64,000 nt of DNA, from positions 1-64,000 of the forward strand of contig NZ_MAYF01000301.1 in NCBI RefSeq assembly GCF_001684955.1, read 5' to 3'. The notes beneath the pieces were generated by a model. The model saw only the letters and a program-made list of their open reading frames with translations. It searched no databases and was not told where the DNA came from. Below are positions 10,001-18,962 of the stretch, one piece after another. The position numbers were made by a program, and so were the translations under genes. Each line of letters opens with the position of its first letter. The stretch's first letter is position 1. This DNA is from Chryseobacterium contaminans (GTDB lineage Bacteria; Bacteroidota; Bacteroidia; Flavobacteriales; Weeksellaceae).

Positions 10001-11661
10001 ACTGCATTTCCTTCCTTAGTCTTATTAATCGGAACTTTTATTTTAGCATCTTCTCCGGATCCTATAATTTCCAGGCTGTAATTGTCTCCGGATTTTATTA
10101 ATCCATGGATATCTTCCCAATATACATCTGCAGTCACAGTACCCGTCGGGATAGGACTTCCGCCCATAAGAGGATTGGTATTCCACATTTCATATGCCTT
10201 TTTTACAGGGATATAAAGACCGTCTACATCTGCGTTGGTTTTCTTGTCCTTACCTGTGAAGATATAGCTGTTTGGTGCTTTAGACCAGTCTGCATAATCA
10301 GATACAGCTCCAGAGTTGATGGTAAAACAAGAAACAGGGCATTCTTCTGTAACAGGGTTGGTAAAAATCCCCACATACTTTATAAACTTATTGATCTCGC
10401 TTTCGATATCCATCAAAGGTCTTGACGGACCGTTCCAACTGGCAATTACTTTTCTGTTTCTGATAGCTCCAACACCATACAAAGATGCCTGAGAAGTGTT
10501 ACTCAGTGAAAAGTTTTCAGAACCAGGACCTCTCTGCTTATTATTAAGCGGCGGATACCCAAAATCATTCGTTGTATTATAATTACTTATGGCAGAAAGA
10601 GAAACATATTCGCCGTTGGCTTTATATACTCTTAATCCGGTGACTTTACTGATCACAATAACAACTGGCTGCTGATTGGTAAATACATCACCCAGCTTTT
10701 CATTGATGTAATTATAAAGATTATAATATCGATTGACAAGAGCATTAGGATTTGTAAAATCAAGATATCCCCTACCCCAGGCTTCACCTCCCTGATCCGC
10801 TGGTAAAAACCAGTTGCTGAAGTTGATAAAGAAACTTTCATTGGAAAACTTTCCTGCAAACATATATACCGGATCATGATAAGAGAACTCGAAAGGACTG
10901 GTATCACTATTCTGATAAATATACTTTTGAGAACTGGCAATCGTAGGAAGGTTATTCGGATTTGTAATATTAACCACCGGCGAATTAACATTGGAATTAT
11001 CTAATGTCGCGTTGCCCTGGAATGACAAAACAATATCATCAAGTTTCCTTACCAAATGCTGGGAAGTTACCCTATCCTTTACTCCTGAAACCGTTCCGTT
11101 AGGATTATATACAACAGTTCCGTTTTTTTTAGGCGTAAACAGAATGGTGTACTGGTTTTCATCTAGGTCACAGTTTCCATAGACATAATCCGATTGTCTG
11201 TAATGGCTTACTGTCTTGTTCCATACAACAGACGACCAGTTGGTTACCGTTTCATTAGAACTCAGTTCGATTTTTACAGAATGTGAAGCTAGAGCTGATT
11301 GTGGTAACTCAAAATTAGCTGTTAGATCTTCGTCATAGTCATAATTACCTGCAAAAGTTTTGCACCATACAGAGATCCAGTTGTTCTGGGCGTCCTTATA
11401 CTTAATAGTAACTTTTACATCTCCTGCGGTAGCCGGTTTTTGAAAGTTTCCTTTCATAATTACCAATCCCTTCTCATTCACATTTTGTGAAATGATGATA
11501 AGCGGATCAAGATCATAGGAACTTGGGGGTAAAGCGTCCTTATGCTTGAATCCAATACTGGTCTCAACAGGTCTGGGGACAGATACTGCCCTTGCCCAGG
11601 TATGAGACGAAGCAATACAAAGTACTGCAGCAAAAATCTTTAAGGTCGATTTTTTTTTCAT
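7081..11661 (-). CDS. Giant T9SS-secreted surface protein with two FISUMP-type repeats (long paralogue)
   Basis: 1526 aa. Residues 1-25 form a signal peptide (KKKSTLKIFAAVLCIASS). The last 70 residues, from LEVFPNPVKKILYIKG to the terminal KIIKE, are a type A sorting domain, so the protein should cross the outer membrane by the type IX system and be attached to the surface or released. Two related modules each contain WSWHxWVT, DRxLGA, GLxYQWGRKDP and FDPCPxGWRIP, the hallmarks of the Fibrobacter succinogenes major paralogous (FISUMP) domain. Residues about 168-431 are a segment absent from the neighbouring paralogue at 12324-16121; most of the rest is nearly identical. Binding or enzymatic role is unknown. 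Flanking membrane proteins suggest a link to surface glycan. Confidence 0.88.
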   Translation of the reverse strand: MKKKSTLKIFAAVLCIASSHTWARAVSVPRPVETSIGFKHKDALPPSSYDLDPLIIISQNVNEKGLVIMKGNFQKPATAGDVKVTIKYKDAQNNWISVWCKTFAGNYDYDEDLTANFELPQSALASHSVKIELSSNETVTNWSSVVWNKTVSHYRQSDYVYGNCDLDENQYTILFTPKKNGTVVYNPNGTVSGVKDRVTSQHLVRKLDDIVLSFQGNATLDNSNVNSPVVNITNPNNLPTIASSQKYIYQNSDTSPFEFSYHDPVYMFAGKFSNESFFINFSNWFLPADQGGEAWGRGYLDFTNPNALVNRYYNLYNYINEKLGDVFTNQQPVVIVISKVTGLRVYKANGEYVSLSAISNYNTTNDFGYPPLNNKQRGPGSENFSLSNTSQASLYGVGAIRNRKVIASWNGPSRPLMDIESEINKFIKYVGIFTNPVTEECPVSCFTINSGAVSDYADWSKAPNSYIFTGKDKKTNADVDGLYIPVKKAYEMWNTNPLMGGSPIPTGTVTADVYWEDIHGLIKSGDNYSLEIIGSGEDAKIKVPINKTKEGNAVIAYKVNGEIFWSWHVWVTDDPTNGSTYKSFDGVKRQKSDGTVELIPDSDWGWMDRNLGALSNTITGTEFNKNGGLLYQWGRKDPIPPLAYKGNDFYEASGSVGRIRHRQSRNMANGSQKIDNLIKTVTLSNATVPNNIRLSVKNPLSLIYVNKDDNSGQALYNNNANLQVNWFGNSATLPPNRLSELNLWSDNSKGFITSGDYNSDNSANPYRDKSSFDPCPNGWRIPSVLVSNLGNGSYIDDLRVDFSPFGIKNNISINTFEANKYHIIKPNDNNTPDFMKGFKIYNNVGVDLSNVGGNNMGLFPGTGVLVRNYHEGQYTDQHETYLWTATMPKWFDATPVVSARGFRMIPDRDQPDVPDPSLPSITGRYQYYPIGTGATSGANGCRCIKDPLYEVNNYNFPTEFFNNAVEYAEGLNNPNSYTIVKSTVESTIQIPISKAFSAQSKLLNNPDILNPSNFNDLKVNVLWSTATGLISNIALSNAAPASLADISNTNINVKIAPNQSGNAVVTLHNGSITNPIYWSWHIWVTNTPISSVTYVTELPNQAAVNYINYIKPGEVIKTEIMDRDLGANQAIAEANKTTSTGGLHYQWGRKDPLPVFVNANRNSAPVYLGTVQSNGTVTYSTLSAATYYSDSYLKKYPDYSVQANVLTTDKVADKISKVLSYSVKNPMIFMVPTMTTKSADTNHTNGADWLANEPNLAPERWGRGGKKSPFDPCPEGWRIPDVTGVSNTNVGATPFYKPTAGVSIPNNYGGTRINRNPYSSAAIGYAFEDAAYTIGSFANLGVRGGRNTIEATPAAPDFNAIDYVYGGFWLGALGSNYTGRALRTEIQYAGNYLFPFSSNADPYFAQNCRCVKVKYDENGNELGPIPKLQVTSLSAARATNVLAKPVIEDKITQNKLEVFPNPVKKILYIKGNEKVKEYYYQIYNMSGQMVKSGKFENEQTDLSSLLSGAYLIRINNSETIVKIIKE

Positions 11662-12273
11662 ACGTATAGAATTAAAAGTGTTTTAGAGGGGTGAAATGAA
11701 TATATAGACCAAATAATATTAGGAATTAAATAGAATTTAAAAAACTATTCCAATCCCAACCTCTACAATTAAAAAGTGGAATTTCCTATTTTATTATCTG
11801 GAAAAAAGCGTGATTAAATCAAGTCCTTATGAGTGGGGCTCATAGGCAGTAAAGAATATAATATCCCCATATGTAGAACGTATTTATTTTTTTTCATGTT
11901 TATCTATTTGAGTTTTCCTGTTATGTGTTTTTAAATAATTAAAGAGACAGATAAATCTGATCTTTAAATCATTAACAAAATTATAAAAAAAAAGATATCC
12001 CACAATAGAGAGATTGTGTTTTTGAAAAACAGAGTAGGTAAATCAAAAATGAGTGATTTACAGTTTCATAAAGTCAATTTATTATAAAAAACTGCCATTG
12101 TACTCGAAAAAGTAAATGACAGCTTCGATCTTTCAGACTTTACATGTTCAAATTTAAATTAATTATAAAAAATTATTGCTGATTAATTTTAAAACGTATT
12201 CAGATATCCTTGTGACAATAAATTGAAATCATTTTCAAAAAAAAAATTCTAAAACAGGCCCTTAACTCTATAA
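11662..12273. other. Intergenic region upstream of the long FISUMP gene
   Basis: This 612-bp A+T-rich stretch has no credible gene. It resembles the region upstream of the other FISUMP gene (16122-16616): both have ATAGAATTAAAAGTGTTTT just before the start codon, and an alignable segment about 340 bp further out with a small hairpin and a T-run. The duplication therefore covered the 5' region as well as the gene. I could not place a confident promoter. Confidence 0.6.
12001..12018. other. Small hairpin upstream of the long FISUMP gene
   Basis: Inverted repeat CACAAT-AGAGAG-ATTGTG with a 6-nt loop. It occupies the same place relative to the downstream gene as the ACTCTCT/AGAGAGT hairpin at 16434-16453, but the stem in one copy corresponds roughly to the loop of the other. 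The role is unknown. It could be a weak terminator on either strand, since both sides have T- or A-runs. Confidence 0.4.
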
Positions 12274-12276
12274 AAA

Positions 12277-12301
12277 AACCACCTCAGTTTTTGAGGCGGT
12301 T
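12277..12301 (-). terminator. Terminator after the short FISUMP-type gene
   Basis: Stem AACCACCTCA / TGAGGCGGTT with one A-C mismatch, followed on the minus strand by a T-run. It is the duplicate of the terminator at 7037-7056, where the mismatched pair is a proper G-C. Confidence 0.75.
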
Positions 12302-12323
12302 CCAAATTTCACATGCATTCATG

Positions 12324-15300
12324 TTACTCTTTAATAATCTTCACTATGGTTTCCGAGTTGTTAATTCGTATTAAATAAGCTCCGGATAGTAAAGAAGAAA
12401 GATCAATCTGTTCATTTTCAAACTTACCCGATTTTACCATCTCTCCTGCAGTATTATAGATCTGATAATAATATTCTTTAACCCTCTCATTCCCTTTGAT
12501 GTATAATATCCTTTTCACAGGGTTAGGGAATAACTCAAACTTATTCTGGGTTATTTTATCCTCAATTACTGATTTGGCTAAAACATTAGTAGCTTTAGCC
12601 GCAGATAATGAAGTAACCTGTAGTTTAGGAATCGGGCCTAACTCATTTCCGTTTTCATCATATTTTACTTTAACACAACGGCAGTTTTGGGCAAAGTACG
12701 GATCAGCATTACTGCTAAACGGAATTAAGTAGTTCCCGATGTACTGTATCTCCGTTCTTAATGCTCTTCCTGTATAATTGGAACCTAAAGCTCCTAACCA
12801 AAAGCCTCCATAAACGTAATCGATAGCATTGAAATCCGGAGCGGCAGGGGTGGCTTCTATGGTATTTCTACCTCCTCTTACTCCCAGATTGGCAAAACTT
12901 CCTATATTATAAGCAGGATCACCAAAAGTATATCCAATAGCTGCGGAACTGTAAGGATTTCTGTTGATTCTTGTTCCTCCATAATTGTTAGGAATGCTTG
13001 CTCCAGCAGTAGGTTTATAAAAAGGAGTTGCTCCCACGCTTGTATTAGAAACACCTGTTACATCAGGAATCCTCCATCCTTCAGGACAAGGATCAAAAGG
13101 TGATTTTTTGCCTCCTCTACCCCATCTTTCCGGGGCCAGGTTAGGCTCATTTGCAAGCCAGTCTGCTCCATTGGTATGATTCGTATCGGCTGATTTCGTG
13201 GTCATAGTAGGAACCATGAAGATCATAGGATTTTTCACAGAATAAGATAAAACTTTGCTGATTTTATCCGCAACTTTATCAGTGGCCAATACATTCGCCT
13301 GTACAGAATAATCAGGATACTTTTTAAGGTAAGAATCTGAATAATACGTTGCGGCAGAAAGTGTGCTATAAGTAACAGTGCCATTTGACTGTACAGTCCC
13401 TAAATAAACCGGCGCTGAGTTTCTGTTGGCATTTACAAAAACAGGCAGTGGATCTTTTCTACCCCATTGGTAGTGTAATCCTCCGGTAGAAGTCGTTTTA
13501 TTAGCTTCCGCAATAGCCTGATTAGCTCCAAGGTCTCTATCCATTATCTCTGTTTTGATAACTTCACCAGGCTTGAGGTAATTGATATAATTTACCGCTG
13601 CCTGATTAGGTAATTCAGTAACATAGGTAACAGAGCTGATAGGCGTATTGGTTACCCAGATATGCCAGCTCCAGTAAATAGGGTTGGTGATACTTCCATT
13701 ATGTAATGTAACAACAGCATTCCCTGATTGGTTTGGTGCAATTTTAACATTGATATTCGTATTGGAAATATCGGCTAATGAAGCAGGAGCAGCATTAGAC
13801 AATGCAATATTACTGATCAAGCCGGTAGCTGTAGACCACAATACGTTAACTTTCAGATCATTGAAGTTTGATGGATTTAAAATATCAGGATTGTTAAGCA
13901 GTTTGCTTTGAGCAGAAAAAGCCTTACTGATTGGGATCTGGATGGTAGATTCTACAGTGCTTTTAACAATCGTATACGAGTTTGGATTGTTTAAGCCTTC
14001 AGCATATTCCACTGCATTATTAAAGAATTCGGTAGGGAAATTATAATTGTTTACTTCATACAAAGGATCTTTGATACATCTGCATCCATAGGCTCCGGAA
14101 GTTGCTCCCCCTCCTATCGGATAATATTGGTATCTTCCAGTGATTGAAGGTAGAGAAGGATCAGGAACATCCGGTTGATCTCTGTCAGGAATCATACGGA
14201 AACTTCTGGCTGATACTACAGGGGTGGCATCAAACCATTTTGGCATTGTTGCAGTCCATAAATACGTTTCGTGCTGATCTGTATACTGCCCTTCATGGTA
14301 ATTTCTTACAAGCATACCGGTACCAGGGAATATTCCCATGTTATTCCCTCCTACATTACTAAGGTCTACCCCCACATTGTTATAGATTTTGAACCCTTTC
14401 ATAAAATCCGGAGTATTATTATCATTAGGCTTAATGATATGATACTTATTGGCTTCAAAGATATTTTTGGATATATTATTCTTAATACCAAACGGACTGA
14501 AATCTACTCTTAAATCATCAATATAGCTTCCATTCCCTAAATTGGAAACCAATACAGAAGGGATTCTCCATCCGTTAGGACAAGGGTCAAAAGATGATTT
14601 ATCCCTATACGGATTAGCGCTGTTATCACTATTATAATCTCCGCTTGTAATAAAGCCTTTTGAATTATCAGACCATAAGTTTAACTCACTTAATCTATTC
14701 GGAGGCAGTGTTGCTGAATTACCAAACCAGTTTACCTGGAGATTGGCATTGTTATTATAAAGGGCCTGTCCGGAATTATCATCTTTGTTTACATATATTA
14801 AACTTAACGGGTTTTTAATGGACAAGCGGAGGTTATTAATAACAGTGGCATTGGATAAGGTTACCGTTTTAATTAAATTATCTATTCTTTGGGAACCATT
14901 CGCCATATTCCTGGAATGTTTGTGTCTTATTCTTCCTACAGATCCGGAAGCTTCGTAGAAGTCGTTTCCTTTGTATGCCAATGGAGGAATCGGGTCTTTT
15001 CTTCCCCATTGATAAAGCAGACCTCCATTTTTGTTATAATCGGTTCCGGTAATGGTATTCCCTAAAGCTCCCAGGTTCCTGTCCATCCAGCCCCAGTCTG
15101 CATCTGGGATTAGTTCTACAGTTCCGTCTGTTCTTTGTCTTTTTACCCCATCAAAACTCTTGTAAGTGGAGCCGTTGGTAGGATCATCAGTAACCCAAAC
15201 ATGCCAGGACCAGTAAATCTCTCCGTTTACTTTGTAAGCAATGACTGCATTTCCTTCTTTAGTCTTATTAATCGGAACTTTTATTTTAGCATCTTCTCCG

Positions 15301-16121
15301 GATCCTATAATTTCCAGGCTGTAATTGTCTCCGGATTTTATTAATCCATGGATATCTTCCCAATATACATCCGCAGTCACAGTACCCGCCGGGATAGGGC
15401 TTCCGCCCATGAGAGGGTTAGTATTCCACATTTTATATGCCTTTTTTACAGGGATATAAAGCCCATCTACATCTGCGTTGGTTTTCTTATCCTTCCCTGT
15501 GAAGATATAGCTGTTTGGGGCTTTAGACCAGTCTGCAAAATCTGATACAGCTCTTGAGTTGATGGTAAAGCAGGAAACAGCACATTCCTCTGTAGCTGAA
15601 TTTGTAAAACTCCGGTTTTCATTCAGATCACAATTACCATAGACGTAATCTGAATACTTGTAATGACTTATTGATTTATTCCACACAACTGACTGCCAAT
15701 TCGGAATATTTTCATTTGAGCTTAATTCGATTTTAACGGACTGTGCATTCAAAGCTGATGCGGGCAGCTCGAAATTAGCCGTAAGATCTTTATTATACTC
15801 ATAGTTACCTGCAAAAGTTTTACACCATATGGGAATCCAGTTATTTTGGATATCCTTATATTTGATGGTAACTTTTACATCTCCTGTGGTAGCGGGTTTT
15901 TGAAAGTTTCCTTTAATAGCTACCAATCCCTTTTGATTCACATTCTGTGAAATAATGATAAGAGGATCCAGATCATAGGTGCTTGGCGGTAAAGCCGGCT
16001 TATATTTGAATCCGATACTGGTCTCACCAGATTGTTGGAAGGAGATTATCCTTGCCCATATAGGAGACGATGCAATACAAAATACTGCAACAAAAATCTT
16101 TAACATTGACTTCTTTTCCAT
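12324..16121 (-). CDS. Giant T9SS-secreted surface protein with two FISUMP-type repeats (short paralogue)
   Basis: About 1265 aa. The ATG at 16121 (MEKKSMLKIFVAVFCIASS) is chosen because it starts a normal signal peptide that aligns with the paralogue; an ATG 48 bp upstream would add a non-signal-like leader. The domain order matches the gene at 7081-11661: N-terminal beta-rich domain, two FISUMP modules (DRNLGA/GLLYQWGRKDP/FDPCPNGWRIP and DRDLGA/GLHYQWGRKDP/FDPCPEGWRIP), and a type A T9SS sorting domain. It lacks the roughly 260-residue insert: NCDLNENR joins directly to SFTNSATEEC. Differences from the paralogue are concentrated in the N-terminal domain and a few short patches, which suggests duplication followed by sequence exchange. 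Its ligand or substrate is unknown. Confidence 0.88.
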   Translation of the reverse strand: MEKKSMLKIFVAVFCIASSPIWARIISFQQSGETSIGFKYKPALPPSTYDLDPLIIISQNVNQKGLVAIKGNFQKPATTGDVKVTIKYKDIQNNWIPIWCKTFAGNYEYNKDLTANFELPASALNAQSVKIELSSNENIPNWQSVVWNKSISHYKYSDYVYGNCDLNENRSFTNSATEECAVSCFTINSRAVSDFADWSKAPNSYIFTGKDKKTNADVDGLYIPVKKAYKMWNTNPLMGGSPIPAGTVTADVYWEDIHGLIKSGDNYSLEIIGSGEDAKIKVPINKTKEGNAVIAYKVNGEIYWSWHVWVTDDPTNGSTYKSFDGVKRQRTDGTVELIPDADWGWMDRNLGALGNTITGTDYNKNGGLLYQWGRKDPIPPLAYKGNDFYEASGSVGRIRHKHSRNMANGSQRIDNLIKTVTLSNATVINNLRLSIKNPLSLIYVNKDDNSGQALYNNNANLQVNWFGNSATLPPNRLSELNLWSDNSKGFITSGDYNSDNSANPYRDKSSFDPCPNGWRIPSVLVSNLGNGSYIDDLRVDFSPFGIKNNISKNIFEANKYHIIKPNDNNTPDFMKGFKIYNNVGVDLSNVGGNNMGIFPGTGMLVRNYHEGQYTDQHETYLWTATMPKWFDATPVVSARSFRMIPDRDQPDVPDPSLPSITGRYQYYPIGGGATSGAYGCRCIKDPLYEVNNYNFPTEFFNNAVEYAEGLNNPNSYTIVKSTVESTIQIPISKAFSAQSKLLNNPDILNPSNFNDLKVNVLWSTATGLISNIALSNAAPASLADISNTNINVKIAPNQSGNAVVTLHNGSITNPIYWSWHIWVTNTPISSVTYVTELPNQAAVNYINYLKPGEVIKTEIMDRDLGANQAIAEANKTTSTGGLHYQWGRKDPLPVFVNANRNSAPVYLGTVQSNGTVTYSTLSAATYYSDSYLKKYPDYSVQANVLATDKVADKISKVLSYSVKNPMIFMVPTMTTKSADTNHTNGADWLANEPNLAPERWGRGGKKSPFDPCPEGWRIPDVTGVSNTSVGATPFYKPTAGASIPNNYGGTRINRNPYSSAAIGYTFGDPAYNIGSFANLGVRGGRNTIEATPAAPDFNAIDYVYGGFWLGALGSNYTGRALRTEIQYIGNYLIPFSSNADPYFAQNCRCVKVKYDENGNELGPIPKLQVTSLSAAKATNVLAKSVIEDKITQNKFELFPNPVKRILYIKGNERVKEYYYQIYNTAGEMVKSGKFENEQIDLSSLLSGAYLIRINNSETIVKIIKE

Positions 16122-16616
16122 AGGTATAGAATTAAAAGTGTTTTGAATAGGTATAAATGGGTAATCCATATAATAAATTCATCATCAGATAGAATGCAAA
16201 ACATTCAACTGTCTCCAACTTTATTACCTAAAGCAGTTATTTTCAATTTTTATCTGGAATATTCAGTCAGTTAAATCAGACTAAGTAAGCGGAAAAGTCA
16301 TGAAGCAGATATTCAGCCTCATGTATATTTTTTTCATCCTTATATGTTTTTGAGTTTTTCTGGTATTTTTTTAACTGAAAACCACAGATAACGCTAATAT
16401 ATAAAGACTTAACAAAGTTAAATAAAAAAATATACTCTCTCACAACAGAGAGTTCGTTTTTTGATAAAATGTGGTACAATTAATTTAAAAAGCGGTTAAG
16501 AGGTAAGCACACACGCCCATTATCTCAACTATCAATGAGGTTACATATCAAACAATAAGAAGAATATTTACATTGGGTATGGATAGACTATTTTAGGGCT
16601 TATTCATCTACGCTAG
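16122..16616. other. Intergenic region upstream of the short FISUMP gene
   Basis: 495 bp without a credible gene. A 67-codon open frame at 16276-16479 (minus) has no recognisable features and covers the hairpin region, so I do not call it. The half nearer 16500 aligns loosely with 11880-12030 in front of the other paralogue. It should hold the promoter of the FISUMP gene and the end of the transcript from 16617. Confidence 0.55.
16434..16453 (-). terminator. Hairpin with T-run upstream of the short FISUMP gene, possible terminator
   Basis: Perfect 7-bp stem ACTCTCT / AGAGAGT with a 6-nt loop, followed on the minus strand by ATATTTTTTT. It lies about 165 bp beyond the stop of the membrane protein gene at 16617, so it may end that transcript. 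The stem is A+T-rich and moderate in strength. Confidence 0.45.
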
Positions 16617-17774
16617 TTAGCTGAGTAATTTTAAAAGAAATTTTAATGGTAATCCGATATCAATGCCCAGTTCATAAGAAGGAACACGATAAACAAAGTC
16701 AGCTATGAGGACAAGAGAAACGAAAAATATATTTTTACTATTTACTAATGATCTATCCATTAATTTCATTTCACCCTTTCTATCAGGAAGTTGGAAAATA
16801 AGGATCATAAAGAAAAGAATAAAATGATTATATAGCCATCTTCCTACATCAATAGCAATTAAAAACAGAGGAGCAGTAGATATAATCAATATAAAAAAAG
16901 CAGCTAACAGAAATCTCTTATTAGGCAGTTCATCTTTCTTGATGAGAAAAATATAATAGAGAATGAAGAATAACTGCAAGGTGAAGCTCACTAAATATAG
17001 GCTGACTGTATTGAAATGTTCCCTATAATATTGGATCTTCATTAATTCATTTTCTTTCCATTGAAAAATATTTGAATCCTGTAAATTGATACCACACTCT
17101 TTAACAAGCTGAAGGGTATAGCTATAGTCGGGATTCATATTTCCCATTAAAAAAATTAATGCAGCCGGAATAAAAAAAGCCAATATAATTTTAATACTCT
17201 TTTGAATATCTAATTTCCCGCTATGAAGGAAGAGTATAAATAAAAAATAAGGAACGTAGAAAATAAAACTCTCATGAATGAAGACGGATAAAGAAAAAGA
17301 AATTAATAGAATAGTTTCCCTAAATCCGGAATATTTATTTTTTATTAAAAAGTAGGTAAATATTGAAAAAAGCAGCCATAAAATCCCATCTTTCCTGGAA
17401 CCAATCGCCGCATCAGACAAAAATCCCCAAAGGCAAAACGGCGTAAGAAATAAGAATACATCTATAATATTGGTTTGCTTAACTTTAAACAGCAACGACA
17501 AAAAATAAAAAAACGAGATATAAACGATTGCCTGAACTACGAAAACAGAATACTGTAATTTTATGGAGAATGAATCATATAAAAAAACAAAAACAGTCCC
17601 CAGCAGTCCTCTCCTTTTAAATCCACCATCCTGATAATTAATCAGCCAGTCCGCAAAAGCAAACCCATTACATGCATAATAGGCAAATCCGATTTTAAAT
17701 AAACAGATCACGGTAACTCCTGTAAGGTACCATCCTAGTTTAAATTCTTTCAGTGCTTTTTTCATCGAACTCAT
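16617..17774 (-). CDS. Polytopic membrane protein with the DWLINYxDGGFKRRGL signature (paralogue 3)
   Basis: 385 aa with about ten membrane helices. An internal Met three codons in is an equally good start. Conserved blocks shared with the proteins at 3236 and 5671: ADWLINYQDGGFKRRGLLG directly after helix 1, GSRKDGILW, FIHES, APLFLIAIDVGRW, and YRVPSYELGIDIG near the end. The gene starts 3 bp after the stop of the membrane protein at 17778, so the two are almost certainly co-transcribed. No named family is recognised. Conserved charged residues placed at the ends of membrane segments suggest a catalytic membrane protein acting on a lipid-linked glycan (inference). It is separated from paralogues 1 and 2 by the two giant secreted proteins. 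Confidence 0.7.
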   Translation of the reverse strand: MSSMKKALKEFKLGWYLTGVTVICLFKIGFAYYACNGFAFADWLINYQDGGFKRRGLLGTVFVFLYDSFSIKLQYSVFVVQAIVYISFFYFLSLLFKVKQTNIIDVFLFLTPFCLWGFLSDAAIGSRKDGILWLLFSIFTYFLIKNKYSGFRETILLISFSLSVFIHESFIFYVPYFLFILFLHSGKLDIQKSIKIILAFFIPAALIFLMGNMNPDYSYTLQLVKECGINLQDSNIFQWKENELMKIQYYREHFNTVSLYLVSFTLQLFFILYYIFLIKKDELPNKRFLLAAFFILIISTAPLFLIAIDVGRWLYNHFILFFMILIFQLPDRKGEMKLMDRSLVNSKNIFFVSLVLIADFVYRVPSYELGIDIGLPLKFLLKLLS

Positions 17775-17777
17775 TTA

Positions 17778-18791
17778 TTATGAATCTCTCTGTTGGGGTA
17801 TCACATTTTTAAACTGATGTGCAGCTGTCACAATTCCCGTAAGAATTAAAGGCAAGAAAAGTCTTGTCTCCCAGAAAAGGCCAACCATAGCAATCATTAT
17901 GAGGTAAGGAATGGCAAAGAACAAATATTTTCTGATAATGACTTGTCCTTTCTCATCACACAATAAATAACTGAAATATAAGCTTAATATTCCAAATAAA
18001 AGACCGCTTAAGTTAAAGGGACTGCTGAAATTATCCAGGAAATAAACTCCTTCCACAAAAGAAACATTCTGATGAATCATCATTCTAAGCCCCGCATAAG
18101 GAATAACAAAAGCAATGACTAACAATACAATTTCTTTGATGAAGGTAAAATCCTTGCTTTTCAATTTTTCAAAATCAATGCACATGGCAGCGAAGAAAGA
18201 AATATTCAGGCATGAGCTTTCTCTTGCCAGCGTAGAAACAAATACTACCAGGCATAAAAGAATAAAATATATACGTTTTCTATTCTCTAGGTATTTCAAT
18301 GTGAGTAATGCCCCTAAAAGATAAAAGAAGATGGCAATAGAATCACAATTGGTGGGAACATACTGTGCGATAACAATAAAAAATACCGCCAGCAGATGGA
18401 TCATTCTTCTGATATTCAAATGTAAAGGAACCCCTGTAGGATTTAATTTAAGAAGTGAATTCAAGACCACTGAAGACAGCACAAAAAAGAAACTGTTGAT
18501 CAGAAAAATACTATGATAAAACAATGTTCCCTGCTTTAAAAGAAAATTCTTCAGAAAAGGCACATAATTGTTTACCATAAAAGTTACGGCTTCCGTAACG
18601 TGTATACTCAGATAGTTCGGAATCACCCTATAAGCATATACTGAAGAGAACATAAAGTCCGGAGCTTTCTCCATGGTTTTCAATCTTACATAGGAAGACT
18701 CAAAGCCATAGTAAGCCATTGCAAACAGCAGAAACGGAAGCACGGCTACAAACAAAAATCCGTTTATTTTTTCATCATTTTTTATCAACAT
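17778..18791 (-). CDS. Hypothetical multi-spanning membrane protein
   Basis: 337 aa, almost wholly hydrophobic with some nine or ten transmembrane helices. I do not recognise a family. It lacks the DWLINY signature of its neighbours. It has a similar build: YAYRVIPNYLS after the first helix, a loop with SNARESS-like TLARESSCLN in mid-protein, and FWETRLFLPLIL near the C-terminus. The last two resemble the HES and R-x-x-x-x-P positions of EpsG/Wzy-like proteins. It is the first gene of a two-gene unit with 16617-17774 and is divergent from the flexirubin operon starting at 18963. A role in the same surface-glycan process is a guess from position only. Confidence 0.6.
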   Translation of the reverse strand: MLIKNDEKINGFLFVAVLPFLLFAMAYYGFESSYVRLKTMEKAPDFMFSSVYAYRVIPNYLSIHVTEAVTFMVNNYVPFLKNFLLKQGTLFYHSIFLINSFFFVLSSVVLNSLLKLNPTGVPLHLNIRRMIHLLAVFFIVIAQYVPTNCDSIAIFFYLLGALLTLKYLENRKRIYFILLCLVVFVSTLARESSCLNISFFAAMCIDFEKLKSKDFTFIKEIVLLVIAFVIPYAGLRMMIHQNVSFVEGVYFLDNFSSPFNLSGLLFGILSLYFSYLLCDEKGQVIIRKYLFFAIPYLIMIAMVGLFWETRLFLPLILTGIVTAAHQFKNVIPQQRDS

Positions 18792-18913
18792 ATCAAAAAC
18801 AGATTCTTATTTTTTAAATAATAATTGGGGTTTAAAATACATTTCATCAAAAGGGAACTTTTACAAAAGTAGAATATTTTATTGATTTCCAGCCAAAACT
18901 TATCCCTAATTAT

Positions 18914-18943
18914 TTTGATGTAATTCTTAAAAATTTAAATTTG
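18914..18943 (+). promoter_or_regulatory. Bacteroidota-type promoter of the MMPL-darA-darB operon
   Basis: TTTG at 18914-18917 and TAAATTTG at 18936-18943, 18 bp apart, match the -33 TTTG and -7 TANNTTTG elements of Bacteroidota vegetative promoters. The start codon lies 19 bp downstream, leaving a short leader. Confidence 0.7.
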
Positions 18944-18962
18944 CAGACTTGATTCAAATGCA

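Noticed and set aside
13684..13911. 75-residue frame opposite the FISUMP genes, with identical translation in both paralogues (also at 8441-8668)
   Set aside because: The antisense frame is preserved only because the sense sequences are nearly identical; there is no independent coding signal.
16276..16479. 67-codon open frame upstream of the short FISUMP gene
   Set aside because: No family resemblance or clear ribosome binding site; it covers the duplicated non-coding region, and the matching region before the other paralogue has no equivalent frame.
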